64,000 nt of DNA from the NCBI RefSeq assembly GCF_964253025.1, contig NZ_CAXUQC020000001.1, forward strand, positions 372,001-436,000, given 5' to 3'. The first letter of the stretch is position 1. Each line of letters begins with the position of its first letter. The translations under genes were made by a program, and so were the position numbers. Of this stretch, positions 1-8,783 are shown piece by piece. The notes under the pieces are model-generated. The model did no database searches, was not told the DNA's origin, and saw only the letters and a program-made list of their open reading frames with translations. This DNA is from Rhizobacter sp964253025. Its GTDB lineage: Bacteria; Pseudomonadota; Gammaproteobacteria; Burkholderiales; Burkholderiaceae_C.

Positions 1-2
1 GC

Positions 3-239
3 ACCATCGTGTGCGGGACGACGGTGGGGCCTCATGCCTTCATTGGCGCGGGTGCGGTGGTGAGCCGTGACGTGCCGGCCTTCGCGCTGGTGGTGGGCGT
101 GCCGGCGCGGCAGATCGGCTGGATGAGCCGGCACGGCGAGCGGCTTGACCTGCCGTTGGAGGGCGACGGCGAGGCCGTGTGCCCCGCGACCGGCGAGCGC
201 TATCGCCTGAGCGGTGGCACGGTGGAGTGCCTGGCATGA
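3..239 (+). CDS. C-terminal end of a WbpD/WlbB-like sugar N-acetyltransferase (cut by window edge)
   Basis: Only the last 78 codons are present; the gene is open at the left edge, so its start lies outside the window. The fragment shows left-handed beta-helix hexapeptide turns (TTVGPHAFIGAGAVVSRDVP) followed by the conserved end GVPARQIGWMS and a C-terminal tail with a CPATGERYR motif, as in WbpD/WlbB. Those enzymes acetylate the 3-amino group of UDP-2-acetamido-3-amino-2,3-dideoxy-glucuronate. The stop overlaps the ATG of the next gene, a WbpE/WlbC-like aminotransferase that would supply exactly this substrate, which supports the assignment. The true substrate is inferred. Confidence 0.8.
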   Translation, partial: TIVCGTTVGPHAFIGAGAVVSRDVPAFALVVGVPARQIGWMSRHGERLDLPLEGDGEAVCPATGERYRLSGGTVECLA

Positions 240-1333
240 GCCTGCCCTTCATTGACCTGGCCTCGCAGTACCAGGCGCTCAAGCCGCGCATCGCCGAGCG
301 CATGCAGCGTGTGCTCGACCATGGGCAGTACATCATGGGCCCGGAAGTCGCCGAACTGGAAGGGCGACTCGCGACGTTCACCGGCGCGGCGCACTGCATC
401 ACCGTGTCGAGCGGCACCGAGGCCCTGCTCATTTCGCTGATGGCGCTCGGGCTCCAGCCGGGCGACGAGGTCATCACCACCCCGTTCACCTTCGCCGCCA
501 CGGCCGAGGTCATCGTGCTGCTGGGTGCGGTGCCGGTGTTCGTGGACATCGAGCCCGACACCTGCAACCTCGACGTGTCGCAGGTGGAGGCGCGCATCAC
601 GCCGCGCACCCGCGCCCTGATGCCCGTGAGCCTCTATGGGCAGGTGGCCGACATGGCGCCGCTGAACGCCATCGCCGAGCGCCACGGCCTGCCGGTGATC
701 GAGGATGCGGCCCAGAGCTTCGGCGCCACCTACCAGGGCCGCCGCAGCGGTGCCTTGAGCACGCTCGGCTGCACCAGCTTCTTTCCGAGCAAGCCGCTCG
801 GCTGCTACGGCGACGGCGGCGCCATCTTTACGAGCGACGAGGCGCTGGCCCAGGCCTGCCGCGAGATCCGCGTGCACGGCCAGAGCGCGCGCTATACCCA
901 TACCCGCGTGGGCGTGGGCGGGCGCATGGACACCTTGCAATGCGCCGTGGTGCTGGCCAAGCTGGAGCGCTTCGAATGGGAACTGCAGCGGCGCCGCGAG
1001 ATCGGCGCGCGCTATGGCGCATTGCTCGAAGGCACCCGTGTGCGCACCCTCGTCGTGCGACCGGACCGCGACTGCGTCTGGGGCCAGTACACCGTGTTCG
1101 TCGACCAGCGCGCGGACGTGCAGGCGCGCCTGCAGGCATCGGGCGTTCCGACCGCGGTGCACTACCCCAAACCTCTGCACCGGCAGCCCGCCTATGCGGC
1201 CTTTGCCGGCGCTGACGAGTTCCCCTGCAGCGATGCGGCAAGCCACCGGGTGATGAGCCTGCCGATGAGCGCCGACCTGACCGAGGCCCAGCAGGACGAG
1301 GTGGTCGACGCTCTGCGAGCCGCGCTCGGCTGA
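236..1333 (+). CDS. DegT/DnrJ/EryC1/StrS aminotransferase, WbpE/WlbC-like
   Basis: PLP-dependent sugar aminotransferase of 365 residues, a normal length for the family. It starts MSLPFIDLASQY; this ATG overlaps the upstream stop, implying translational coupling. The PLP lysine is K186 in FFPSKPLGCYGDGGA, and the IEDAAQSFGA motif lies around residue 156. The closest remembered relatives are WbpE/WlbC, which put an amino group on C3 of UDP-2-acetamido-2-deoxy-hexuluronate on the way to GlcNAc(3NAc)A or ManNAc(3NAc)A. The partner WbpD-like acetyltransferase directly upstream agrees with this. The matching 6-dehydrogenase and 3-dehydrogenase would have to lie left of the window. Confidence 0.85.
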   Translation: MSLPFIDLASQYQALKPRIAERMQRVLDHGQYIMGPEVAELEGRLATFTGAAHCITVSSGTEALLISLMALGLQPGDEVITTPFTFAATAEVIVLLGAVPVFVDIEPDTCNLDVSQVEARITPRTRALMPVSLYGQVADMAPLNAIAERHGLPVIEDAAQSFGATYQGRRSGALSTLGCTSFFPSKPLGCYGDGGAIFTSDEALAQACREIRVHGQSARYTHTRVGVGGRMDTLQCAVVLAKLERFEWELQRRREIGARYGALLEGTRVRTLVVRPDRDCVWGQYTVFVDQRADVQARLQASGVPTAVHYPKPLHRQPAYAAFAGADEFPCSDAASHRVMSLPMSADLTEAQQDEVVDALRAALG

Positions 1334-1336
1334 CCC

Positions 1337-2575
1337 ATGAGCGGCCGGACCGACGGGCTGCTGAAGGCGACGCTGACACTGCTGGCCGGCGGTGCGCTCG
1401 CCCAGGCGCTGCCGCTGCTGCTCGGCCCGTGGCTCACGCGGCTCTACCGCCCCGAGGAGTTCGGCCACTACACCCTGTTCGCCGCCCTGGTGGCCAACCT
1501 GGCCGTGGTGGCCTGCGCGCGCTACGACTTCGCGTTGCCGCTCGCGACGGACGCCGAGCAGGCCCGCGACCTGCTCGCCCTGTGTGTGCGCGTGCTGGTC
1601 GGTGTCACGCTGCTGAGCGTGCCGCTGGCCTGGGCGGCCGGTGCATGGTTCGACCTGGCGCTATGGGCCTGGGTCCCGCTGGCTGTCCTGGTGGCCGGCG
1701 GCGTCCAGTGCCTGACGATGTGGGCGACGCGCGCGCAGTCCTTCCGGCGCTTGTCCGTGAGCCGCGTCACCCAGTACGGTGGGGCCGCGCTCGTGCAGGT
1801 GGCCGGTGGCCTGGCGCAGGCCGGCACGGTCGGGCTGGTGGCGGGGCCGGTGGTGGCCGGGGCTGCGGCGGCCGCGTCGTTGGCCGGGCCGGCTCCTGCG
1901 GGCGGGTGGCGGGGGCTCTGGCATGTGCCTCGCGCCACACTGGCGATGGTCGCCCGGCGCTTCCGCGAGTTTCCGCTGCTCAACACGCCCCACGCCTTCG
2001 CCGGTGCGCTGCAGGACACACTGGCCGTTGCCCTGCTCGTCGCCTGGACGGGCGAGGCCGCGGCCGGCTTCTGGGGCCTGGCGCTGCGCTACCTCAAGGC
2101 GCCTGCGACGTTGGTGGGCGGGGCGGTCTCGCAGGCGCTGTACCCCAAGCTGGCGCAGGCCTCGCCCGAAGAGGCCCGGCGGGCGGTGCGTCGCGTGATG
2201 ACGTGGCTGGCGTGCCTGGCCGTGCCGCTGGTGGTGGTGCTGATGGCCGCCGGCCCGGCGCTCTTCGCGTGGCTGTTCGGCGAGCCATGGCGGCCGGCCG
2301 GGGAACTCGCGCGTGCGCTTGCGCCGTACATCGGCGCGCACTTCGTCGCCGCGCCCCTGGCCGTGGTGACGCTCGCGTGGCGGGCGCAGGCCTGGGCGCT
2401 GAAGTTCTCACTCGTCGGCCAGGCGATGTTCCTCGCGGCGCTGGCCGCAGGGTTGCACCTCGGCGGGTTGGCGGGCGGCGCCTGGGCCGTGTCGGCCGCG
2501 ATGCTGCTCTACTTCGGCACCTACTTCTGGTGCCTGGCAACGTGGAAGGAGGTCCCGCATGCCGCAGTGGCTTAG
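1337..2575 (+). CDS. Wzx-type polysaccharide flippase (lipopolysaccharide biosynthesis protein)
   Basis: Integral membrane protein of 412 residues with many alanine/leucine/valine-rich helices from residue 9 to the C-terminus and the RLYRPEEFGHYTLF segment after the first helix, typical of RfbX/Wzx flippases of the MATE-like MOP superfamily. It would move undecaprenyl-linked repeat units across the inner membrane. It starts 3 bp after the aminotransferase stop and its own end overlaps the next gene by 17 bp. A second, MurJ-like flippase lies at 12151-13668, so this locus may build two glycans or have acquired a second cassette. Confidence 0.85.
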   Translation: MSGRTDGLLKATLTLLAGGALAQALPLLLGPWLTRLYRPEEFGHYTLFAALVANLAVVACARYDFALPLATDAEQARDLLALCVRVLVGVTLLSVPLAWAAGAWFDLALWAWVPLAVLVAGGVQCLTMWATRAQSFRRLSVSRVTQYGGAALVQVAGGLAQAGTVGLVAGPVVAGAAAAASLAGPAPAGGWRGLWHVPRATLAMVARRFREFPLLNTPHAFAGALQDTLAVALLVAWTGEAAAGFWGLALRYLKAPATLVGGAVSQALYPKLAQASPEEARRAVRRVMTWLACLAVPLVVVLMAAGPALFAWLFGEPWRPAGELARALAPYIGAHFVAAPLAVVTLAWRAQAWALKFSLVGQAMFLAALAAGLHLGGLAGGAWAVSAAMLLYFGTYFWCLATWKEVPHAAVA

Positions 2576-3164
2576 GGTTCGCCTCAACCGCTGGCGCCGC
2601 TGGCTCTGGCACCGCCTCTTCTTCCGCATGCTGTTCGGTGAGCAGGCGCTGGATGGGCGACCGCTGCCCTTCGCCCGGCTGTCGCCCAGCACCTGCATCG
2701 AGCACGAGGACCGGCTCGCGATGGGCAACCATGTGTTCATCGGCCACTTCAACTTCATCGAGGCGAGCCACGGCGTGCGCATTGACGACGGCGTGCAGAT
2801 CACCAACTTCGTGAGCGTGCTCACCCACAGCTCCCACCGCAGCCTGCGGCTGATGGGCGAGGGGTACTACGACGTGCCGGTCGACGGGCGGCCGGGCTTC
2901 ATCAGCGGCCCGGTGCACATCGGCGCCTATTCCTTCATCGGGCCGCACAGCGTCATCGAGGCCAACACCACGCTGGGTCGTGGCTGCCTCGTGCTGTCGC
3001 ACAGCCGGGTGCGGGGGCAGTTCCCCGATTTCGCGGTCATTGGCGGCGCGCCTGCCGTCGTCGTGGGCGACACCCGCGACGGTGATGCCGCACTGCTGGC
3101 GCGACATCCCGAATGGCGCGCCCACTACGAGGCCTGGGCCGGGCGCGAGGGGCCCGCGGCATGA
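2559..3164 (+). CDS. Hexapeptide-repeat acyltransferase (WbbJ-like)
   Basis: A 201-residue protein. The N-terminal ~40 residues are basic and aromatic (RVRLNRWRRWLWHRLFFRML), possibly a membrane-surface helix. A left-handed beta-helix follows, with isoleucine/valine hexapeptides such as NHVFIGHFNFIEA and GPVHIGAYSFIGPHSVIEANTTLGRG. The family transfers acetyl or other acyl groups to sugars; the acceptor here is unknown. Its ATG lies inside the flippase gene, preceded by an AAGGAGG-type ribosome binding site, and its stop overlaps the next glycosyltransferase start. O- or N-acetylation of a repeat-unit sugar is the likely role. Confidence 0.8.
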   Translation: MPQWLRVRLNRWRRWLWHRLFFRMLFGEQALDGRPLPFARLSPSTCIEHEDRLAMGNHVFIGHFNFIEASHGVRIDDGVQITNFVSVLTHSSHRSLRLMGEGYYDVPVDGRPGFISGPVHIGAYSFIGPHSVIEANTTLGRGCLVLSHSRVRGQFPDFAVIGGAPAVVVGDTRDGDAALLARHPEWRAHYEAWAGREGPAA

Positions 3165-4237
3165 TGCGCGTCGCCTTGATCGGAGACGCCCAGAGCCCGC
3201 ACCTGCTCAAGTGGGCGAGGGCCTATGCACAAGACAGAGGCGTCTCGCTGCGGGTGGCGTCCAGCCGCGGCTTCCTGCCGGAGTTCGATGCCTTCCTGCC
3301 CGCCGCCCACCGCCTGGCGCTCGACACCCGGCCGGACCCTGCTGGCGGCAATGCCGCCATCCTCCGTTCCCTGCCACGCCTCGGGCGCTGGCTGCGCGAG
3401 GTCGATGCCGACTGGCTGAACCCGCACTACCTGACCTCGCACGGCACGCTCGCGTGGCTGGCCCGCGGAACCTTCGGCCTGCGTGCCCGCATCGTCGGCT
3501 CGGCCTGGGGCAGCGACATCCTGCTGGCGCCGCAGCGGTCGGTGCTGCACCGGGCGCTCACCTCTCGGGTGCTGCGGGCCTGCACGCTGTGCACGAGCGA
3601 CTCCCGGCACATGACGGAGCGCATGCGCGCACTCGGCGCGGCGGAAGTGCTGACCTTCCCGTTCGGACTGGATGCCATGCCGCCGGCACCACCGGCCAAG
3701 GAGCCCTGGCTCTTCTTTGCGAACCGGGGCCTCGAGCCCTTGTACCGTCCGGACGCCGTGCTGGACTTGTTCGCGCGGGTGAGGGCGGTGCAACCCGCCG
3801 CGCGGCTGGTCGTGGCCAACGACGGCTCGTTGCGCGACGCGCTCGTCCGGCAGGCGGCAGTGCGCGGCCTGGCGGATGCGGTGACGTTCACCGGCCGCCT
3901 GGATGCGCCAAGCCAGGCCGATTGGTATCAACGCGCTCGGTGGTACGTGAGCCTGCCGGCCAGCGATTCGGTGGCCGTGTCCGTCCTCGAAGCGATGGCC
4001 CATGGCTGCGTGCCGGTGCTGAGCGACCTGCCGGCCAACCACGAGCTGGTGCGCGAGGGGGAGAATGGAATGATCGTGAGCAACGCGGACCTTGATCCGA
4101 TGCCAGCGATGGCGGCCCTGCTGCCGCGCGCCGACGCCATCGCCGCGGTCAACCGCGAATGGGTGGCCGACAACGCCTTGTTCGCGCCAGCCGTGGCCGG
4201 GTTGCTGTCGCGCATGAAAGAGCTGTCATCGGCATGA
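3161..4237 (+). CDS. GT4-family glycosyltransferase
   Basis: A 358-residue GT-B fold protein. The start MMRVALIGDAQSPHLLKW overlaps the upstream stop. The N-terminal half carries the acceptor domain, including the HYLTSHGTLAWLARG and VGSAWGSDILLAP segments. The C-terminal half has the nucleotide-sugar domain, with VSVLEAMAHGCVPVLSDLPANHELV matching the E-x7-E region of GT4 enzymes and FTGRLD upstream of it. It would add one sugar of the repeat unit on the cytoplasmic face of the membrane. Donor and acceptor cannot be told from the sequence. It is coupled to a second GT4 gene. Confidence 0.85.
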   Translation: MMRVALIGDAQSPHLLKWARAYAQDRGVSLRVASSRGFLPEFDAFLPAAHRLALDTRPDPAGGNAAILRSLPRLGRWLREVDADWLNPHYLTSHGTLAWLARGTFGLRARIVGSAWGSDILLAPQRSVLHRALTSRVLRACTLCTSDSRHMTERMRALGAAEVLTFPFGLDAMPPAPPAKEPWLFFANRGLEPLYRPDAVLDLFARVRAVQPAARLVVANDGSLRDALVRQAAVRGLADAVTFTGRLDAPSQADWYQRARWYVSLPASDSVAVSVLEAMAHGCVPVLSDLPANHELVREGENGMIVSNADLDPMPAMAALLPRADAIAAVNREWVADNALFAPAVAGLLSRMKELSSA

Positions 4238-5463
4238 ACATCCTGCTGCTCAACCACTACGCCGGCTCGCCGCGCCATGGCATGGAGTTCCGGCCCTACT
4301 ACCTGGCCCGCGAGTGGGTGCGGGCGGGGCACCGGGTGCAGATCGTGGCGGCCTCGTTTTCGCATGTTCGCGCGCGGCAACCGGAGGTGGGCGACAGGCC
4401 GGTGGATGAGCTGATCGACGGCATCCAGTACCGCTGGTGGCCGGTGCCTCGCTACCGCGGCAACGGGCTCGGCCGCGTGCGCAACATCGCGAGCTTCCTG
4501 GGGCAGGTGTGGTGGGATGCGCGCCGGCAGGTGGCGGCCTTCCGGCCCGACGTGGTGATCGCCTCCAGCACCTACCCGATGGACATCTGGGTGGCCCGGC
4601 GGCTCGCCCGTCTGGCGCGGGCCCGGCTGGTGTACGAGGTGCACGACCTGTGGCCGGCCTCGCCCGTGGAGCTCTCGGGCATGTCACCCCGTCACCCCTT
4701 CATCATGCTCTGCCAGAAGGCCGAGAACGATGCCTATCGGGATGCCGATGCCGTGGTCTCGATGCTGCCCAAGGTGGCGGACCACATGGCGGCGCACGGC
4801 CTGGACCTGCGTCGCCTGCACATCGTGCCGAACGGCATCTCGCCTGAGGAGTGGTCCGTCACGCCGGCGCCGCTCGATGCCGAGGTGGCGGCCTGCATCG
4901 CCCGGCACCGGGCCGCCGGGCGCAGCATCGTCGGCTACGCCGGTTCGCACGGCGAGCCCAATGCGCTCGACGTGCTGCTCGGTGCGGCAGCGGCCATGGC
5001 GTCGGAGCCGGTGGCCTTCGTGCTGGTGGGCGATGGCCACGAAAAGGCCCGGCTGGCCGCGCGCGTCGCCGCCGAGGGCCTGCACCATGTGGCGCTGCTG
5101 CCGCCCGTGCCCAAGGCGCAGATCCCCTCGTTGCTGGCCGCCTTCGACATCGCCTACATCGGCTGGCAGCGGGTGTCGCTGTACCGCTTCGGCATCGCGC
5201 CCAACAAGCTGATGGACTACATGATGGCCGCCCGCCCGGTGCTGCATTCGGTCGAGGCCGGCAATGACCCGGTGGCCGAGGCCGGATGCGGCATCACCGT
5301 GCCACCGGGTTCGGCGCCGGCGGTCGTGGATGGGCTGCGCCGCCTGCTGGCGGTGCCTGCTGCGGAGCGCGCCGCGATGGGCGCGCGGGGTCGCGCGCAC
5401 GTGCTGGCGCACCATGCCTACCCGGTCCTGGCCCGTCGCTTCATCGAGGCGGTGCAGGCATGA
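4234..5463 (+). CDS. GT4-family glycosyltransferase (WbuB-like)
   Basis: A 409-residue protein starting MNILLLNHYAGSPRHGMEFRPYYLAREWVR (the ATG overlaps the preceding stop), an opening characteristic of WbuB-like GT4 enzymes. YEVHDLWPASP sits near residue 130, VPNGISPEEW marks the start of the donor half, and KLMDYMMAARPVLHS covers the nucleotide-sugar binding region. WbuB of E. coli O26 transfers FucNAc, but the donor here is not predictable. With the gene at 3161 it forms a consecutive pair that probably adds two sugars of the same repeat unit. Confidence 0.85.
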   Translation: MNILLLNHYAGSPRHGMEFRPYYLAREWVRAGHRVQIVAASFSHVRARQPEVGDRPVDELIDGIQYRWWPVPRYRGNGLGRVRNIASFLGQVWWDARRQVAAFRPDVVIASSTYPMDIWVARRLARLARARLVYEVHDLWPASPVELSGMSPRHPFIMLCQKAENDAYRDADAVVSMLPKVADHMAAHGLDLRRLHIVPNGISPEEWSVTPAPLDAEVAACIARHRAAGRSIVGYAGSHGEPNALDVLLGAAAAMASEPVAFVLVGDGHEKARLAARVAAEGLHHVALLPPVPKAQIPSLLAAFDIAYIGWQRVSLYRFGIAPNKLMDYMMAARPVLHSVEAGNDPVAEAGCGITVPPGSAPAVVDGLRRLLAVPAAERAAMGARGRAHVLAHHAYPVLARRFIEAVQA

Positions 5464-5509
5464 GGCTGGTCACGCCCCTTGTGGCTTGTGCCCGTCAAAG
5501 GAGCCCCGC

Positions 5510-6193
5510 ATGAGCGAACCCGAAGCGCTGGCCGAACGCTACGCCCGACGCGCGGTGGGCGACCGCTACAGCCTGCTGCGCCCCGACGTGTGGCACACCG
5601 TGCAGGAGCGGCAGCGCGCGATGCTGCGCGGCCTGGTGCGGCATGGCTTCGTCGATGTGGCGCACTGCCGCCTGCTCGAAGTGGGCAGCGGCGCCGGAGG
5701 CAACCTGCTCGAACTGCTGCGGGCGGGCTTCCGGCCGGAGCACCTGTGCGGTGTGGAGCTGTTGCCCGAGCGCCATGCGGCGGCTCGCGCCGTGCTGCCC
5801 GAGTCGGTGACGCTCCACGCCGGCGATGCGCTGGCGCTGGACCTGCCCGCAGCGTCCTTCGACATCGTCTTCGTCTCGACCGTCTTCTCCTCCCTGCTCG
5901 ACGACGCCTTCCAGCAGCGCCTGGCCGCCGCGATGTGGCAGTGGCTGAAGCCGGGCGGGGTGGTGCTGTGGTACGACTTCGTGGTCGGCAACCCGCGCAA
6001 CCCCGACGTGCGCGGCGTGCCGCTGTCCCGCGTGCGTGCGCTGTTCCCGGCCGGGCGCCTGTCGGCCGAGCGGGTGACGCTCGCGCCGCCCATCGCGCGG
6101 GCCGTCACCCGGGTGCACCCCGGCCTCTACACTCTCTTCAACCTGCTTCCGCCACTGCGCACCCATGTGCTGTGCTGGATCGCCAAGCCCTGA
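5510..6193 (+). CDS. Class I SAM-dependent methyltransferase
   Basis: A 227-residue protein. The start MSEPEALAERYARR is chosen because an AAAGGAG ribosome binding site (5497-5503) sits 7 bp upstream. The SAM-binding motif I LLEVGSGAGGNLLELL lies near residue 50, followed by an acidic GVELLPE and the DIVFVSTVFSSLLD strand, which fits the Methyltransf_11 type. In this setting it probably O-methylates a glycan residue or a chain end, but the substrate is unknown. The 46-bp gap before it is the largest in this part of the operon. Confidence 0.8.
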   Translation: MSEPEALAERYARRAVGDRYSLLRPDVWHTVQERQRAMLRGLVRHGFVDVAHCRLLEVGSGAGGNLLELLRAGFRPEHLCGVELLPERHAAARAVLPESVTLHAGDALALDLPAASFDIVFVSTVFSSLLDDAFQQRLAAAMWQWLKPGGVVLWYDFVVGNPRNPDVRGVPLSRVRALFPAGRLSAERVTLAPPIARAVTRVHPGLYTLFNLLPPLRTHVLCWIAKP

Positions 6194-6196
6194 ACC

Positions 6197-7360
6197 ATGT
6201 CCACCGACCAACCCTTCCTGCCCTTCGCCTTGCCCGACATCGGTGACGAGGAGATCGCCGAGGTCGTCGACACCCTGAAGTCCGGCTGGATCACCACCGG
6301 GCCCAAGACGCGCCGATTCGAGTCCGACTTCACCGCCTTCCTGGGCGACCCGTCACTGCAGTCGATGGCGGTGAACTCGGCCACCGCGGGCCTGCACCTC
6401 GCGCTCGAAGCGCTGGGCATCGGCCCCGGCGACGAGGTCATCACCACCACCCACACCTTCACGGCCACCGCCGAGGTCGTGCGCTACCTGGGCGCCGACG
6501 TGGTGCTGGTCGACGTGGACCCAGTGACCCTGAATCTGGATATCACCGCCGTCGAGGCGGCCATCACACCCCGCACGAAGGCCGTGATCCCGGTGCACTA
6601 CGGCGGGCTGGCGGTCGACATGTCGCGTCTGCTCGCGATCGCGCGCCGACATGGTCTTAAAGTAGTGGAAGACGCCGCCCACGCCCTGCCCGCCACCGCC
6701 GGTGGACAGTTGATAGGTGCGCTGGGATCTGACGCGACCGTGTTCAGTTTCTACGCGAACAAGACGATCACGACGGGCGAGGGCGGGATGGTTGTAACGC
6801 GTGATCTGGCGCTCGCCAAGCGGATTCAGGTCATGCGACTACACGGAATCAGTCGCGACGCATTCGACCGGTTTCAGTCCAAGGTTCCGAGTTGGTACTA
6901 CGAGGTGGTCGCGCCTGGCTTCAAGTACAACCTGACCGACATTGCAGCGGCCCTCGGACTGCACCAGCTGCGTCGGGCACGGGCCTTTCAAGTGCGCCGC
7001 GGCGAGATTGCCGCGAGCTATAGCGCTGCGTTCTCAAACTTGCCTGTGGTGCTTCCGGCCGCAGCTCCTGCGGGTGAGGTGCATGCGTGGCATCTCTATT
7101 CGCTGCGACTTGCCGCGGATGCACCGACCGACCGCGACACCTTCATCAAGCGTCTATTCGACGCAGGCATCGGATGCAGCGTCCACTACGTACCGCTGCA
7201 CCTGCAGCCGTACTGGCGTGACCGTTATCGGCTGAAGGCCGAGCAGTTCCCGCATAGCCAAGCTGCCTATGAGCGGCTCGTCAGCCTGCCGCTGTACACC
7301 CGCATGAGCGAGGGTGACGTGGACCGGGTTATCCACGCGGTGGCCGGAGCACTGCGGTGA
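6197..7360 (+). CDS. DegT/DnrJ/EryC1/StrS sugar aminotransferase (PglE/ArnB-like)
   Basis: A 387-residue PLP enzyme with the opening FLPFALPDIGDEEIAEVVDT, the GWITTGPKT loop at residue 30, and PLP lysine K189 in FSFYANKTITTGEGG. This subgroup commonly aminates C4 of UDP-4-keto-6-deoxy sugars, which the WbpM-type dehydratase at 9061-11004 would provide. Base composition changes inside the gene: the first ~450 bp are very GC-rich with strong C/G third positions, while from about 6650 onward A/T third positions become frequent. The gene may therefore be a recombinant. Only 3 bp separate it from the methyltransferase gene. Confidence 0.85.
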   Translation: MSTDQPFLPFALPDIGDEEIAEVVDTLKSGWITTGPKTRRFESDFTAFLGDPSLQSMAVNSATAGLHLALEALGIGPGDEVITTTHTFTATAEVVRYLGADVVLVDVDPVTLNLDITAVEAAITPRTKAVIPVHYGGLAVDMSRLLAIARRHGLKVVEDAAHALPATAGGQLIGALGSDATVFSFYANKTITTGEGGMVVTRDLALAKRIQVMRLHGISRDAFDRFQSKVPSWYYEVVAPGFKYNLTDIAAALGLHQLRRARAFQVRRGEIAASYSAAFSNLPVVLPAAAPAGEVHAWHLYSLRLAADAPTDRDTFIKRLFDAGIGCSVHYVPLHLQPYWRDRYRLKAEQFPHSQAAYERLVSLPLYTRMSEGDVDRVIHAVAGALR

Positions 7361-7367
7361 GCCTACC

Positions 7368-8783
7368 GTGCTGAAGCGGGGTGTTGACATTGCCTGCGCG
7401 GCGATCGGCCTCTTGATGCTCAGTCCTCTGCTGCTGGGCGTGGCGTTGTGGATCAAGCTGGATTCTCCCGGGCCAGTGTTCTTCCGGCAGGTGCGGGTGG
7501 GGCGACACGGCCGGCACTTCCGCATCTTCAAGTTCCGGACGATGACCCACGTGGCCGCACCCGCTGGCCCAGAACTCACTGTGGCCGGGGACGCGCGCAT
7601 CACGCGCAGTGGCGCGCTGCTGCGCAAGTACAAGATCGACGAACTGCCGCAGTTGGTGGACGTGTTGCGCGGGACGATGAGTCTCGTCGGGCCACGACCC
7701 GAGGTGCCCCGCTACGTGGCGCACTATCCTCCCGACTTCAAGGCGCGGGTGCTGAGTGTCCGTCCTGGCATCACGGACCTCGCCAGCGTGCGTTTCCGGA
7801 ACGAGAACGACTTGTTGGCGCAAGCTGAGGACCCGGAGCGGGAATACCTGGAAGTCATCCTGCCCTCCAAGCTGCAATATGCGGTCGACTACGTAGACAA
7901 CGCGTCTCTCGTGAGTGACCTTCGGTTGCTCGGTCTGACCCTGAAGACCGTGTTCGTGCCCCCCTCCACCGGGAGATTCTTCGCCATGCCCACCAGCCGA
8001 TTCTGGCAAGTCATCGACGAAGCGCTGTCCTCGCCGCACCGTTGGCGCACCGTGATGGCCACGGCCGTTGACGGCGTGACCGTGCTGTCTTGCTGGCACA
8101 TCACATATCTGTTTCGCCTCGGCTTCGAGCGGTGGCAACCCGGGCGGCCGTGGTATGACGACCTGGTCTCGTTGGCCGTTGTCGCGGTCTACCTTGTGTG
8201 CCTCGCATCGTTCGGTGCACGTCGCGGCATCTGGCGCTTCTTCGGGTTCGAGGACCTGAAGCGCATCACGTTGGCGTGCGCCGTGGCGGGGCTGGTCAGC
8301 GCGGTGGGCGTTTTGATGGCCCAACTCGTCGGGGTGGCCCGTGCCGTGTTGCTGCTGCACCCGCTGTTCACGCTGATCGCTCTCGCAATGCTTCGCATGG
8401 TGTACCGCACGGTGTGGGAGCATGCGCGGTCGCTCCATCGGGGCGAGGCGGAGACGCCTAAAAGGGCTATCGTGCTCGGCGCTGGTGACGCGGCGCGCCG
8501 CCTCGTGGCGGGCATCCACCTGCGAGAAGGGTGGACGGTACAGGCAATCCTGGACGACAGCGAGGGGAAGATCGGCACCCGTATCAACGGGATTCCAGTC
8601 GAGGGACCGCTAGTCGAGGTGCGGGCCGCCTGCCTGCGTCATGGCGCCACGCACGTGATCGTTGCGATGCCTGGAGCGACCCGGGAGTCCCGCGCCACGG
8701 CGCTGTTGCTGGCGAAGAGTGTGATGTTACCGGTGCTGGTGGTGCCCGGGCAGGACGAACTGCAGACGCCGATGGCGGTGTGA
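7368..8783 (+). CDS. Fusion: initiating sugar-phosphate transferase + membrane/Rossmann half of a WbpM-type protein
   Basis: A 471-residue protein starting at GTG (MLKRGVDIACAA), 7 bp after the upstream stop. Residues 1-200 are a bacterial sugar transferase of the PglC/WcaJ family: an N-terminal membrane helix, DSPGPVFFRQVRVG, FKFRTM, the catalytic Asp-Glu pair D91-E92 in KIDELPQL, and GPRPEVPRY. Residues about 228-350 hold several transmembrane helices, and 365-460 a Rossmann CoA-binding-like domain (AIVLGAGDAARRLVAG), as in the N-terminal half of WbpM/PglF. The dehydratase domain is absent. WcaJ has the same modules in the opposite order. The transferase would start repeat-unit synthesis on undecaprenyl phosphate; the role of the second half is unknown. 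Confidence 0.8.
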   Translation: MLKRGVDIACAAIGLLMLSPLLLGVALWIKLDSPGPVFFRQVRVGRHGRHFRIFKFRTMTHVAAPAGPELTVAGDARITRSGALLRKYKIDELPQLVDVLRGTMSLVGPRPEVPRYVAHYPPDFKARVLSVRPGITDLASVRFRNENDLLAQAEDPEREYLEVILPSKLQYAVDYVDNASLVSDLRLLGLTLKTVFVPPSTGRFFAMPTSRFWQVIDEALSSPHRWRTVMATAVDGVTVLSCWHITYLFRLGFERWQPGRPWYDDLVSLAVVAVYLVCLASFGARRGIWRFFGFEDLKRITLACAVAGLVSAVGVLMAQLVGVARAVLLLHPLFTLIALAMLRMVYRTVWEHARSLHRGEAETPKRAIVLGAGDAARRLVAGIHLREGWTVQAILDDSEGKIGTRINGIPVEGPLVEVRAACLRHGATHVIVAMPGATRESRATALLLAKSVMLPVLVVPGQDELQTPMAV

